Shown here: positions 16,462 to 24,966 of the stretch, piece by piece
How positions within the stretch are numbered: position 1 is the stretch's first letter
Layout: every line of letters starts with the position of its first letter
NCBI RefSeq assembly: GCF_002286975.1
Contig: NZ_NSKB01000005.1
Coordinates: 310,001 to 374,000 of the forward strand
Length of the DNA stretch: 64,000 bases
Direction: 5' to 3'
Source: Halomonas salipaludis
GTDB taxonomy: Bacteria; Pseudomonadota; Gammaproteobacteria; Pseudomonadales; Halomonadaceae
Notes under the pieces: model-generated
Told to the model about the DNA's origin: nothing
The model's input: only the letters and a program-made list of their open reading frames with translations
Database searches by the model: none
Program-made: the position numbers and the translations under genes

Positions 16462-18189
16462 ATGACAGGAAACGGCGCAAGGCGTCTGTTGGCAGTATGG
16501 GCCGCAATGGCAGTGGCCATTCTCCTTGCTGGGCCCGGGGTGGCCCAGATGTCGCAAGGCACGGACGCGAATGATGGAGATAGCGAGGAGGGGGAATGGT
16601 TTCTTCTCGATTCCATCAATGCCGGGCTCGATGAGGTCCCGGAACAGCTCCGGCGGGAAACACCGCGCGAGACAATCCGCAGCTTTCTGGCGCTTACCGA
16701 ACAGGAGGATTTCGTCGCTGCGGCGCATGTGCTCAACCTTGGCGAACTGGGCCCTGCAGAGCAGCGAGAGAGGGGGGCAGAGCTGGCCAGGCAACTGGCC
16801 GAGGTGCTGCAGCGTGGTGAGCGGCTGAATGTCTCTGACCTTTCCGGGCGCCCAGATGCCGCTATCGAGGATCCGTCGGGGCAGCACCCGCAGGCAGGTC
16901 AGCCGCGTCGAAACCTCGAACTCGCTTCGCTCGATGCCGAGGGTGATACCTACGATATCCGCCTGGCCCGCTATCGAGTCGAGGGCGAGGACCCGGTTTG
17001 GCTGATCACTCCCGATAGCGTCGCGTCAATTCCCGTGCTCTACGAGGCGTTCGGTCCATCGCTGCTGGAGGCGTTCATCCCTGAGCGCTTCAAGGCGACG
17101 CTCGGCATGCTGCAGATCTGGGAGTGGATCGCGATCCCGCTCTTCCTGCTAGTGACCGGCCTGGTAGGGTGGGGGGTCTATGGTCTTGTCGGCCTGCTGG
17201 CGCACTGGTCCCCGAGTGGCGCACCGAGTATCTTCACTGGCAGGATCCGCGTCCCCATGGCTCTGCTGGTCATGGCCTTCGTAGCCCAGGCCGTGCTCGA
17301 CTATGTTGTCTCCTTCACGGCCGTTGCCACTACCTTCATGCGGGTCTTGCTGATCATCCTCATCGCCTGGGGTGTTGGTACGATTGCGCTGCGCCTGGTG
17401 GATACTCTTCTGCTCAAAGTGACTAGGCGGATCGCCGGGGAGATCGACGACACCAAGCCCCGCGACGAGCGCAAGCTGCTGACTACGCTCTATGCGCTGC
17501 GCCGGATCATCATCCTGATCACGGTCGTTGCGGTTACCGTCTATGTACTCAGCCAGATCCAGCTCTTCGAGACGCTGGGCATGTCGCTATTGGCGTCGGC
17601 CAGTGTCGTGACTGTGCTGGTAGGTATCGCGGGCCAGGCAGTGCTGGGTAATATCCTCTCCTCGTTCCAGGTGTCCTTGGCCAAGCCGATACGCATCGGC
17701 GACCTGGTGATGTTCGAAGGGCAGTGGTGCTACGTGGAGGGCATTTTCTATACCTTCATACGGCTTAGGGTCTGGGACGAGCGGCGCTTGATCGTGCCGG
17801 TGACGTACTTTGTCTCCAGGCCCTTCGAGAATCTATCGATAAAGGGCGCCAAGCTGTGCCGGACGCTGGAGTTGGTGCTCCATTTGAGCGCAGATATCCC
17901 GACTATCAGGGAGAAGTTCATGGCGTTCGCCAAGGAGGAGGACAACGTCATCGAACACCACAAACTTTGCTGCTATGTCACCGGCCAGAGCGAAAGGACC
18001 CAGACAGTCTCCTGCTATCTCATGGCCTCGGATCCTTTCGCCGGCTGGATAGCGGAAATGAATGTCCGCGAAAGGCTGATGGCCTTCATTCGTGACAACC
18101 ACCCCGAGTGGTGGCCGCGGGAGATAGCCGTGCTCAGTCAGCATGATATCGCCAAGGGCGGGCATCCAGATGCGCGTGAGCCAAGTTAG
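16462..18189 (+). CDS. MscS-family mechanosensitive ion channel
   Basis: A 575-residue protein with an N-terminal signal-like segment (residues 8-28, cleavage near VAQ). A periplasmic domain of about 190 residues follows, then five or so membrane segments from about residue 220. The pore-lining helix carries the Ala/Gly-rich SASVVTVLVGIAGQAVLGN stretch near residue 380, followed by ILSSFQVSLAKPIRIGDLV of the beta domain, as in MscS. A C-terminal cytosolic domain ends the protein. Such channels release solutes on hypoosmotic shock, relevant to a halophile. AGGAAG lies 6 nt before the ATG, and a 7-bp hairpin (CTTGGGG/CCCCAAG, 16388-16409) sits in the upstream DNA. Two cspA genes flank it in opposite orientation. 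Confidence 0.92.
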   Translation: MTGNGARRLLAVWAAMAVAILLAGPGVAQMSQGTDANDGDSEEGEWFLLDSINAGLDEVPEQLRRETPRETIRSFLALTEQEDFVAAAHVLNLGELGPAEQRERGAELARQLAEVLQRGERLNVSDLSGRPDAAIEDPSGQHPQAGQPRRNLELASLDAEGDTYDIRLARYRVEGEDPVWLITPDSVASIPVLYEAFGPSLLEAFIPERFKATLGMLQIWEWIAIPLFLLVTGLVGWGVYGLVGLLAHWSPSGAPSIFTGRIRVPMALLVMAFVAQAVLDYVVSFTAVATTFMRVLLIILIAWGVGTIALRLVDTLLLKVTRRIAGEIDDTKPRDERKLLTTLYALRRIIILITVVAVTVYVLSQIQLFETLGMSLLASASVVTVLVGIAGQAVLGNILSSFQVSLAKPIRIGDLVMFEGQWCYVEGIFYTFIRLRVWDERRLIVPVTYFVSRPFENLSIKGAKLCRTLELVLHLSADIPTIREKFMAFAKEEDNVIEHHKLCCYVTGQSERTQTVSCYLMASDPFAGWIAEMNVRERLMAFIRDNHPEWWPREIAVLSQHDIAKGGHPDAREPS

Positions 18190-18205
18190 CCGCTAGCCAC
18201 AACAC

Positions 18206-18233
18206 AGCAGGGCCCGCCGAAGCGGGCCCTGCT
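18206..18233. terminator. Bidirectional hairpin between mscS and the second cspA
   Basis: AGCAGGGCCCGC (18206-18217) and GCGGGCCCTGCT (18222-18233) form a perfect 12-bp stem with a CGAA loop, between two convergent genes. Ten of the twelve stem pairs and most of the loop match the hairpin after the first cspA. Confidence 0.65.
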
Positions 18234-18273
18234 ATCGAACCCGGAGGTTCGACGAACTCGTCAGATCGTTAGA

Positions 18274-18480
18274 TCAGGCGATTGCTTTGATGTTCGACGC
18301 CTGAAGGCCTTTCTTGCCCTGGGTCACGTCAAACGAGACGCTTTGACCTTCCTGCAGGGACTTGAAGCCTTCGGACTGAATTTCGGAGAAATGGGCAAAA
18401 ACGTCATCGCCGCCGTCAGACGGAGCGATAAAACCAAAACCCTTTGAATCGTTGAACCACTTAACTGTGCCAGTCGTCAT
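18274..18480 (-). CDS. Cold-shock domain protein (CspA family), copy 2
   Basis: A 68-residue single cold-shock domain beginning [18 protein letters not shown], with RNP1 KGFGFI and RNP2 VFAHF intact. It differs from copy 1 mainly at a few surface positions (for example SEIQSEG against SAIQAEG) and at the C terminus. AAAGGAT precedes the ATG. Similar coding sequence, leader and terminator hairpin point to a duplication of a whole transcription unit now separated by mscS. Role: RNA chaperone, probably induced by cold or another growth shift. Confidence 0.95.
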   Translation of the reverse strand: MTTGTVKWFNDSKGFGFIAPSDGGDDVFAHFSEIQSEGFKSLQEGQSVSFDVTQGKKGLQASNIKAIA

Positions 18481-18659
18481 AATAAAATCCTTTCGCGCTT
18501 AGCGCTTTGCAATACAATCCTGGTGTTACCCAGACGATAAGTAGCGGGTAAAACAAGGAATACAATTACAGGCTGCCGAAAGAATTCGAATGCTTCTGGA
18601 ACTATGCTTGCTTGCTAACCAACTGCCACTACAGTGGCATGCCTGACGGTGCGGGTCAA
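18481..18659 (-). promoter_or_regulatory. Conserved cspA leader and promoter block, copy 2
   Basis: The block TTGACCCG (-35 TTGACC at 18659-18654), 15 nt, then CACTGTAG (18636-18629), matches copy 1 in sequence and spacing. Transcription from here gives a leader of about 140 nt. The GCGC-TAA-GCGC hairpin (18495-18505) again lies just before AAAGGAT. Intervening DNA has diverged, so the retained blocks are likely functional. Confidence 0.55.
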
Positions 18660-18731
18660 AGGGTTTCGGGTATTATTTTTCATTGCACCGGCACCACAGG
18701 GTGCCGGTTGGATGGGGCATGGATGATTTGC

Positions 18732-19787
18732 TTATGTAGCTGGCGCCACGATGATTTTCACGTGTGACTTGTCGTTGAGCAGTGTGTCGAAGCCTTTTTC
18801 GACCACGTCATCCAGGGCGATTCGTCCGGTGATCAGCTCCTCTGCCGGGAAGTAACCCTGTTGCATCAATGCGATAACCGCCGGGTAGATATGGCGGTAG
18901 GCGATGATGCCTTTCATGCTGCGCTCCTTGATCACCAGGTCGTTGGGCTGGATGGCGGCATCGGACTCCCAGATGCTGACGACGATCGTTTCGCCGCCGG
19001 CATGGGTGCTGTTGATGGCTTGGTTCAGCACGGCAGGAACCCCGGTCACCTCGAAGGCGAAGTCCACGCCGCCTTTCGTCAGGTCATGGAGCTGCTCGAC
19101 CACATCGTCTTGCTGAGGATCCAGGGCCGTGGCACCCAGGTCGGTGGCCTTCTGCCGTCGCACGTCGGAGAGCTCGACGGCGTAGATCTCGGCGGCACCG
19201 GCGGCCTTGAGGGATTCGATCACCATCAGCCCGATGGGACCGGCGCCAAATACCACTGCGCTGTCACCTGCTTTCAGGGAGCTCTGGCGCACGGCATGCA
19301 GTCCAACCGCAGCGGGTTCCACCAGGGCGCCTTGCTCATAGGAGAGTGTCTCGGGCATGGGGTGGACCATATGCTCGCCGACCACGGTGTACTCCGAGAA
19401 ACCTCCGCCGCCTCCCGATAGGCCATGGAAGCCCAGTAGCGGCGTAAGATTGTATCGCTCCATCAGATAGTGGCCGTCTCGATGCGGGGAGAGGATCGGT
19501 TCGATGGCGACACGATCTCCAATCTTGACCCTGGTGACCCGTTCGCCCACCTCAACCACTTCACCGGCAAATTCGTGGCCCATGATGATGGGGGCCTGCT
19601 GCTGGCTGATGGGGTGTGGGGCATCCACCGGGATGAAGATGGGGCCGGCGGCATATTCGTGTAGATCGCTGCCGCAGATACCGCAGGCGGCGACTTTGAT
19701 CTTGACCTGATGCGGATCCTGGAGCCGGGGAATCTCCACCGGTTCCACACGCAGGTCGCGGGCACGGTACCAGACCGCGGCTTGCAT
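18732..19787 (-). CDS. Zinc-dependent 2,3-butanediol dehydrogenase-type alcohol dehydrogenase
   Basis: A medium-chain dehydrogenase/reductase of 351 residues. Zinc-site motifs are CGICGSDLHEY near residue 37 and GHEFAGEVVEVG near residue 70. The nucleotide-binding VVFGAGPIGLMV lies near residue 178, followed by a Glu in VELSDVRR that favours NAD(H). The sequence is closest in memory to (R,R)-butanediol dehydrogenases, and no structural-zinc Cys cluster is visible. I prefer the ATG at 19787 (MQAAVWYRARDLRVEP), preceded by AAGGA, over the ATG seven codons upstream, because it matches the family N terminus. It is the second gene of the sigma-54 operon behind the flavin monooxygenase and probably handles a diol, acyloin or alcohol linked to that enzyme. 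Confidence 0.88.
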   Translation of the reverse strand: MQAAVWYRARDLRVEPVEIPRLQDPHQVKIKVAACGICGSDLHEYAAGPIFIPVDAPHPISQQQAPIIMGHEFAGEVVEVGERVTRVKIGDRVAIEPILSPHRDGHYLMERYNLTPLLGFHGLSGGGGGFSEYTVVGEHMVHPMPETLSYEQGALVEPAAVGLHAVRQSSLKAGDSAVVFGAGPIGLMVIESLKAAGAAEIYAVELSDVRRQKATDLGATALDPQQDDVVEQLHDLTKGGVDFAFEVTGVPAVLNQAINSTHAGGETIVVSIWESDAAIQPNDLVIKERSMKGIIAYRHIYPAVIALMQQGYFPAEELITGRIALDDVVEKGFDTLLNDKSHVKIIVAPAT

Positions 19788-19833
19788 GGTGTCCTTGTTG
19801 TTGCGCATGGGATGACCTCGATATTCTCGTCAT

Positions 19834-19860
19834 GCGGGCCGGCGTCTTGTGTCGGCCCGC
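19834..19860 (-). promoter_or_regulatory. Hairpin between monooxygenase and dehydrogenase genes
   Basis: GCGGGCCG (19834-19841) and CGGCCCGC (19853-19860) pair around an 11-nt loop in the intercistronic gap. No T-run follows in the direction of transcription, so partial termination or mRNA stabilisation is more likely than full termination. Confidence 0.4.
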
Positions 19861-19876
19861 TGTGTCCAGGTAGGGA

Positions 19877-21673
19877 TCACGCAAGGTGATGCACGTCCTG
19901 CAGCCCATAGACCGGCGTCGGGATACCCTCCATGCGCGCCTTGAGCTGAAGTGCCAGGTAGTGGGAGTAGTGACGTGACTGGTGCAGGTTGCCGCCGTGG
20001 AACCACAGCGCCTGCTGTTGGGTGGGCTTCCACATATTGCGCAGTTCGCCCTCCCAGGGGCCAGGATCCTTGGGCGTATCGGAGCCCAGGCCCCAGCACT
20101 TTCCGACTCTGTCGGCCACTTCCTGGGAGATGATGCGTGCTGCCCAGCCGTTCATGGAGCCGTAGCCGGTGGCGTAGACGATCAGGTCGGCAGGCAGTTC
20201 GGTGCCATCGGTAAGGGTGACAGAGCGTGGGTTGATGCACTCGATGCCGACGCCGCTGCGCAGCTTGATCTCGCCGTTGGCGACCAGGTCGCAGGCACCG
20301 ACGTCGATGTAGTAGCCGGATCCACGCCGCAGGTACTTGAGGAACAGGCCGGAATCGTCGGCACCGAAGTCGAGCAGGAAGCCGGCGTCTTCGAGTCTCT
20401 TGTAGAACTCGGCATCGCGCTCGCGGATCTTGTCGAAGGCGGGGCGCTGGAAGTCGGGCAGGACCTTGTAGGGTATCGAGGCAAAGAGCAGGTCGGCCTT
20501 GTCGTGGGTGATGCCGCTGTTCAGCGCTTCTTCGGAGTAGAGTGGGCCAAGGACCTCCTCCATCAGCGAGTCGGATTTGACGACATGGGTCGAGGAGCGC
20601 TGGATCATGGTCACGTCGGCGTCGTTCTCCCATAGCGCCGCGCAGATGTCATGGGCGGAGTTGTTGGAGCCCACCACGACCACCTTCTTGCCACGATAGG
20701 CGTCTGGCCCAGGGTGCTGGCTGGAGTGCTGCTGCTCGCCCTCGAAGGTCTCGGCACCGGGGAAGTGCGGCACGTTGGGCACGCCCGACATGCCAGTGGC
20801 GAGGATCAGCTGCTTGGGCCGCAGCGTGACCCGCTGGCCGTCGCGATTGACGTTCACCGTCCACTCGCCGCTGGCGTCGTCGAAGCTGGCACTCTCGCAC
20901 TCGGTGGAGCTCCAGTAGTTGAGCTCCATCACCTTGGTGTACATCTCCAGCCAGTCGCCGATCTTGTCCTTGGGCGCGAATACCGGCCAGTTCTCGGGGA
21001 AGGGGAGGTAGGGAAGATGGTCGTACCACACCGGGTCGTGCAGGCACAGCGACTTGTAGCGATTACGCCAGGCGTCGCCGGGGCGAGGATGCTTGTCGAG
21101 CACGATGGTGGGCACGTCGAGCTGGCGCAGCCGCGCGGCGAGGCCGATGCCGCCCTGGCCACCGCCGATGATCACGCAGTAGGGCTGGCGGGAATAGCCG
21201 AGTTCCTGCGCTTCCCGCTGGCGCGCCTCGAGCCAGGTCTCGCGGGTCTTGCTGGCGCCGTGCTCGGCCCCCATGGGCCGCCTGGCGCCGCGCGGCTCGG
21301 GGTGCTGCTTGAGCTCCTGCATGGTGGTCAGCAGGGTCCAGCACTTGCCGTCCTTGAGGCGTAGCAATCCCTTGCCGTGGGCAATGCCGGTTTCGAAGGT
21401 AAACCAGGCTTCGGTAACGCCGTCAGTTTCGGTGGCTTCGCCATCGATGTTCCAACGGGTGGGGCGTGCCTCGCTCAGGGTGGCGTTGAGCATTGACTGG
21501 ATGGCGTCCTTGCCCTCGAGAGTCTTGAGGTTCCAGGTGAAAGCGACCAGGTCGCGCCAGTAGCATTCGTCACCGAACAGGGTGATGACCTGCTCGATGT
21601 CTCGCTGGGTCAGGGCTTCTTCGAAGCTGCTAAGCCACTGCCGGACGGCCTGGGTTGGCGTGCGTGTCGTCAT
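19877..21673 (-). CDS. Flavin-dependent monooxygenase with N-terminal SnoaL/NTF2-like domain
   Basis: A 598-residue fusion. Residues 10-120 resemble an NTF2/SnoaL-like domain (WRDLVAFTWNLKTLEGKDAI near residue 35). The rest is a class B flavoprotein monooxygenase: FAD-binding VIIGGGQGGIGLAARL near residue 165, NADP-binding VVVVGSNNSAHDI near residue 330, and between them FEGEQQHSSQH. This last stretch resembles the FxGxxxHxxx motif of flavin monooxygenases and Baeyer-Villiger enzymes but ends in His instead of Trp, Tyr or Phe. YATGYGS lies near residue 525. It probably oxygenates a small ketone, sulfide or amine. It is transcribed from a near-consensus sigma-54 promoter and followed by the dehydrogenase. 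Substrate unknown. Confidence 0.85.
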   Translation of the reverse strand: MTTRTPTQAVRQWLSSFEEALTQRDIEQVITLFGDECYWRDLVAFTWNLKTLEGKDAIQSMLNATLSEARPTRWNIDGEATETDGVTEAWFTFETGIAHGKGLLRLKDGKCWTLLTTMQELKQHPEPRGARRPMGAEHGASKTRETWLEARQREAQELGYSRQPYCVIIGGGQGGIGLAARLRQLDVPTIVLDKHPRPGDAWRNRYKSLCLHDPVWYDHLPYLPFPENWPVFAPKDKIGDWLEMYTKVMELNYWSSTECESASFDDASGEWTVNVNRDGQRVTLRPKQLILATGMSGVPNVPHFPGAETFEGEQQHSSQHPGPDAYRGKKVVVVGSNNSAHDICAALWENDADVTMIQRSSTHVVKSDSLMEEVLGPLYSEEALNSGITHDKADLLFASIPYKVLPDFQRPAFDKIRERDAEFYKRLEDAGFLLDFGADDSGLFLKYLRRGSGYYIDVGACDLVANGEIKLRSGVGIECINPRSVTLTDGTELPADLIVYATGYGSMNGWAARIISQEVADRVGKCWGLGSDTPKDPGPWEGELRNMWKPTQQQALWFHGGNLHQSRHYSHYLALQLKARMEGIPTPVYGLQDVHHLA

Positions 21674-21716
21674 GGAGGTTCTCCGTTTATTGTTTGAGGG
21701 ACACAGCTTGGGTGTG

Positions 21717-21731
21717 GCAGGAAGCGTGCCA
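21717..21731 (-). promoter_or_regulatory. Sigma-54 (-24/-12) promoter of the monooxygenase operon
   Basis: Minus strand from 21731 to 21717 reads TGGCACG-CTTC-CTGC. It matches consensus TGGCACG-N4-TTGC at all but one position, with GG and GC correctly spaced. Transcription would start near 21705, about 30 nt before the monooxygenase ATG. The divergent gene encodes a sigma-54 activator, which strongly supports the assignment. Confidence 0.85.
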
Positions 21732-21838
21732 ATTCAGTGGGTTCGTTGGTGGGTTTGTTTAATTGTTTGAAAAATATGAATTTTTCTGACGAATGGAGGG
21801 CCGAGAGTCAGAGAGGCGATGTCCCGGTCGGCCGCAGG

Positions 21839-21887
21839 CGTGACAGTTGTCACGTGACAGGCGAACCTTCGGCGTTACACCTGTAAC
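21839..21887. promoter_or_regulatory. Twin palindromes, probable upstream activator sites
   Basis: CGTGACA-GT-TGTCACG (21839-21854) and GTTACA-CC-TGTAAC (21874-21887) are two perfect inverted repeats of the same design (T-G/T-ACA-N2-TGT-C/A-A) with centres 34 bp apart. They lie about 110-165 bp upstream of the sigma-54 promoter, the usual place for enhancer-like sites bound by Fis-type activators. They also lie 140-190 bp before the activator gene itself, allowing autoregulation. Confidence 0.7.
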
Positions 21888-22026
21888 CCTCGACCAAGGG
21901 CGAAGGCAGCGCCGATTGACTCCCGTGCGAGGCAGCATAGGCTGAAGGAGAGACCTGCCAGATAACCACGAGCGCTCTGATCTGGCCTGTGGCAGGCACG
22001 GCGTATCAGCGCGCAGAGAGGCAGCC

Positions 22027-23988
22027 ATGGCCCTGCTTACGGAACAACGCCAGCATATCGAGACCCTGGTTCGTCTGAGTGAAGGTCATACAGCGGACCT
22101 GAGCGGGTGTCGCGAGGTGATCCGCCGCTCTTGGGAGCGCTGTGTCGGCGAGTATCGGCTCGACCCTGGGCGCCCACGGCCTGTACGTGTGTTGACGCAG
22201 CAGGCGCTCAAGGAGCATCAGGATTCGGTAGACGAGCTACTCCATGTGGCCCGGGCGGGCGTCGACCAGCTCTATGCTCAGATCGCCCCACTGGGCTATG
22301 TACTGCTGCTCACCGACCGGCGAGGCATCACGGTGGATTTTCGCGGCCAAACGACCCAGGCGCCGGCACTGCGCCGCGCGGGCCTCTACCTGGGGGCCGA
22401 CTGGGACGAGCGCTACGCGGGCACCTGTGCGGTGGGGACCTGCGTGCATGAGGCCCAGGCAATCACCTGCCATCAGCGCGAACATTTCGATGCCACGCAT
22501 ATCAGCCTGACCTGTACAGCGGCGCCGATCAGCGATCCGCAGGGGCAAGTCATCGCAGTGCTGGATATCTCCGCCTTGCAGTCGCCGAGGGCTCACGAGA
22601 GCCAGAACTTCGGGCTGCCGCTGGTCAATCTCTACGCACGCATGATCGAGGATGCCTACTTTTTGCATCGCTACCGTGATTGCCTGATCCTGCGCTTCGA
22701 TAGCGCCCGCGAGTTCGTGCACCTCAATGGCCGGGGGCTGATTGCTATCCAGGAGGATGGCAGCGTGATTGCCGCCAACGGCGTAGGGCGCGGCATGATC
22801 GACACGCACCTGCGCCGTTGGCCGCCTTGGTCGTCGTCAGCGATGCCCACGGCGCCCCAGTTGTTCGACGCTAAGATCGGCGACTTGCTTGGCATCCTCT
22901 CCGCCAGCGATGACCAGATTCGCGCCTTTCGCGTGCGTGCCAGTGACGCGACCTGTTTCGTCACCCTGATCGAGCCGCGGCGACGTTTGGCGATGCGCCA
23001 TGCGCCATCATCGCCTGCGCCGATTCCCGCGCTCGACCGTCTGGCCACGGACGATCCCGCCATGCACCGAGTCCTCAAGTTGGCGCGGCGCTTACGCAAC
23101 GAGGAGGTGAGCGTACTGATCAGCGGGGAGACGGGCACCGGCAAGGAGGTGTTGGCGCGGGCGCTGCATGACAGCGGTAAGCGCGCCAAGGGGCCATTTG
23201 TGGCGGTGAACTGTGCCGCGATTCCCGAATCGCTGATCGAGAGCGAGCTGTTTGGCTATCTGCCCGGTGCCTTCACGGGTGGGCGTAGCAAGGGCATGCG
23301 TGGGCTGATTCAGCAAGCCGAGGGTGGCACGCTGTTTCTGGATGAGATCGGTGACATGCCCTTGCCGCTACAGAGCCGGCTGCTGCGGGTGCTGGCCGAG
23401 CGAGAGGTAATGCCACTGGGCGCCGATAAAGCCGTGCCGGTGGATATCCGCGTGGTCACCGCGACTCACCGCGAGATGGGGGAACTGATCGCCGCCGGCC
23501 ACTTTCGGGAGGATCTTTATTACCGGCTCAACGGTGCCCAGTTACGACTGCCGGCGCTGCGCGAGCGGGCCGATAGGCACTATGTGATTCGCAGCGTCTT
23601 CGATGCGCTGTTGGCCGAGCGTGAGCGCGACGTGCGATTGCGTGCGGATGCGATGAGCGCGCTGCTGGGCTACGCGTGGCCGGGCAACATTCGCCAGCTC
23701 AAGAACGCCCTGGCCTTCGCCCTGGCCACTGCGGACGAGGACGAGATCACGGTCCACGATCTGCCCGATGAGTGTCAGGGCGCTATCGGCGGCGCGCCGA
23801 AAACCTTTTTGCCAGCCCTGCAAGCGGTGACATCCGACGAGGGGCAGCGGCTGCAAGCGCTGCTCAAGGCGACAGGGTGGAATGTTAGCCTGGTAGCGCG
23901 CCAGCTCGGCGTTTCGCGGCCGACGGTCTATCGACGCATGCGTCGTCATGGGGTGGTACCGCCAAACTGGCAGGAACTTACCTCTTGA
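22027..23988 (+). CDS. Sigma-54-dependent transcriptional activator (AcoR/DhaR type)
   Basis: A 653-residue enhancer-binding protein. Residues 1-320 hold a GAF-type sensor region of the AcoR kind (RSWERCVGEYRLDP near residue 35 and WDERYAGTCAVGTCVHEA near residue 130). The AAA+ domain has Walker A SGETGTGKE near residue 366, LFLDEIGDMP near residue 437 and an Arg-rich sensor region. The sigma-54 contact loop reads GAFTGG, not the usual GAFTGA, near residue 415. A Fis-type HTH ends the protein (NVSLVARQLGVSRPTVYRRM). It is divergent from the monooxygenase operon, whose promoter and palindromes it should use. Relatives respond to acetoin, glycerol or small ketones and alcohols. Confidence 0.93.
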   Translation: MALLTEQRQHIETLVRLSEGHTADLSGCREVIRRSWERCVGEYRLDPGRPRPVRVLTQQALKEHQDSVDELLHVARAGVDQLYAQIAPLGYVLLLTDRRGITVDFRGQTTQAPALRRAGLYLGADWDERYAGTCAVGTCVHEAQAITCHQREHFDATHISLTCTAAPISDPQGQVIAVLDISALQSPRAHESQNFGLPLVNLYARMIEDAYFLHRYRDCLILRFDSAREFVHLNGRGLIAIQEDGSVIAANGVGRGMIDTHLRRWPPWSSSAMPTAPQLFDAKIGDLLGILSASDDQIRAFRVRASDATCFVTLIEPRRRLAMRHAPSSPAPIPALDRLATDDPAMHRVLKLARRLRNEEVSVLISGETGTGKEVLARALHDSGKRAKGPFVAVNCAAIPESLIESELFGYLPGAFTGGRSKGMRGLIQQAEGGTLFLDEIGDMPLPLQSRLLRVLAEREVMPLGADKAVPVDIRVVTATHREMGELIAAGHFREDLYYRLNGAQLRLPALRERADRHYVIRSVFDALLAERERDVRLRADAMSALLGYAWPGNIRQLKNALAFALATADEDEITVHDLPDECQGAIGGAPKTFLPALQAVTSDEGQRLQALLKATGWNVSLVARQLGVSRPTVYRRMRRHGVVPPNWQELTS

Positions 23989-24079
23989 GAACAGGGGAGG
24001 CGCGAGTGTTCGCAGCTGAAACCTTAACAGGCTATCGTTTGTCGCAAGGTACGACGACATCGCCCGTTGAGGAGTCAGC

Positions 24080-24955
24080 ATGAGCCAGGAAACCGAATAC
24101 GTTCCACCCAAGGTCTGGACCTGGGAAAAAGCCAGCGGCGGCACCTTCGCCAATATCAACCGGCCCATCGCCGGTCCTACCCACGAGAAGGAGCTACCCG
24201 TCGGCAAGCATCCGCTGCAGCTCTACTCCCTGGCCACGCCCAACGGGGTGAAAGCTACGATCATGCTCGAGGAGCTGTTGGCGCGGAGACATAAGGATGC
24301 CGAGTACGATGCCTGGCTGATCGACATCGGCGAGGGCGACCAGTTCGGCAGCGGCTTCGTCGCGGTCAACCCCAATTCCAAGATTCCGGCGCTGATGGAC
24401 CACAGCACCTCGCCGCCTACCCGGGTGTTCGAGTCGGGCTCAATCCTGCTCTATCTGGCCGAGAAATTTGGTGAATTCTTGCCGAGTGCTCCGGCGGGGC
24501 GCACGGAAACGCTGAACTGGCTGTTCTGGCAGATGGGCAGTGCGCCCTATCTCGGCGGCGGTTTCGGCCACTTCTATGCCTACGCACCGGAGAAGCTGGA
24601 GTACCCCATCGACCGCTTCGCGATGGAGGCCAAGCGGCAGCTCGATGTGCTCGATCGGCGCCTGGCCGAGAGCCGCTATCTCGGCGGCGATGACTACACC
24701 GTCGCCGATATCGCCAACTGGGCATGGTATGGCCAGCTGGCGCTGGGGCGGTTGTATGATGCCGGTGAGTTCCTGCAAGTGCAGGAGTACCAGCATGTGC
24801 AGCGCTGGGCCAAGGCGATCGACGCGCGCCCGGCGGTGCAGCGTGGGCGGATGGTCAATCGCACCTTCGGCGAGTTGGAGATGCAGCTCCACGAACGCCA
24901 CGATGCCAGCGACTTCGAGCGCAAGGCCCAGGACAAGCTGACGTCTGACGCTTGA
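24080..24955 (+). CDS. yghU: Glutathione-dependent disulfide-bond oxidoreductase (YghU, nu-class GST)
   Basis: A 291-residue glutathione transferase-fold protein very similar to E. coli YghU. The N-terminal extension (YVPPKVWTWEKASGGTFANI) leads to a thioredoxin-fold domain at about 45-130 with NPNSKIPALMDH and ESGSILLYLAEK, the cis-Pro and glutathione-binding segments. The all-helical domain contains YLGGDDYTVADIANWAWYG near residue 195. YghU has disulfide-bond reductase activity and binds two glutathiones. It follows the activator gene by 91 nt on the same strand but may have its own promoter. A role in protecting against electrophiles from the neighbouring oxygenase pathway is possible but inferred from position only. 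Confidence 0.93.
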   Translation: MSQETEYVPPKVWTWEKASGGTFANINRPIAGPTHEKELPVGKHPLQLYSLATPNGVKATIMLEELLARRHKDAEYDAWLIDIGEGDQFGSGFVAVNPNSKIPALMDHSTSPPTRVFESGSILLYLAEKFGEFLPSAPAGRTETLNWLFWQMGSAPYLGGGFGHFYAYAPEKLEYPIDRFAMEAKRQLDVLDRRLAESRYLGGDDYTVADIANWAWYGQLALGRLYDAGEFLQVQEYQHVQRWAKAIDARPAVQRGRMVNRTFGELEMQLHERHDASDFERKAQDKLTSDA

Positions 24956-24966
24956 CTCTGCTTAAC

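Noticed and set aside
24000-24079. Sigma-54 promoter in front of yghU
   Set aside because: TGGCAGG near 23969 lacks a correctly spaced GC -12 element.
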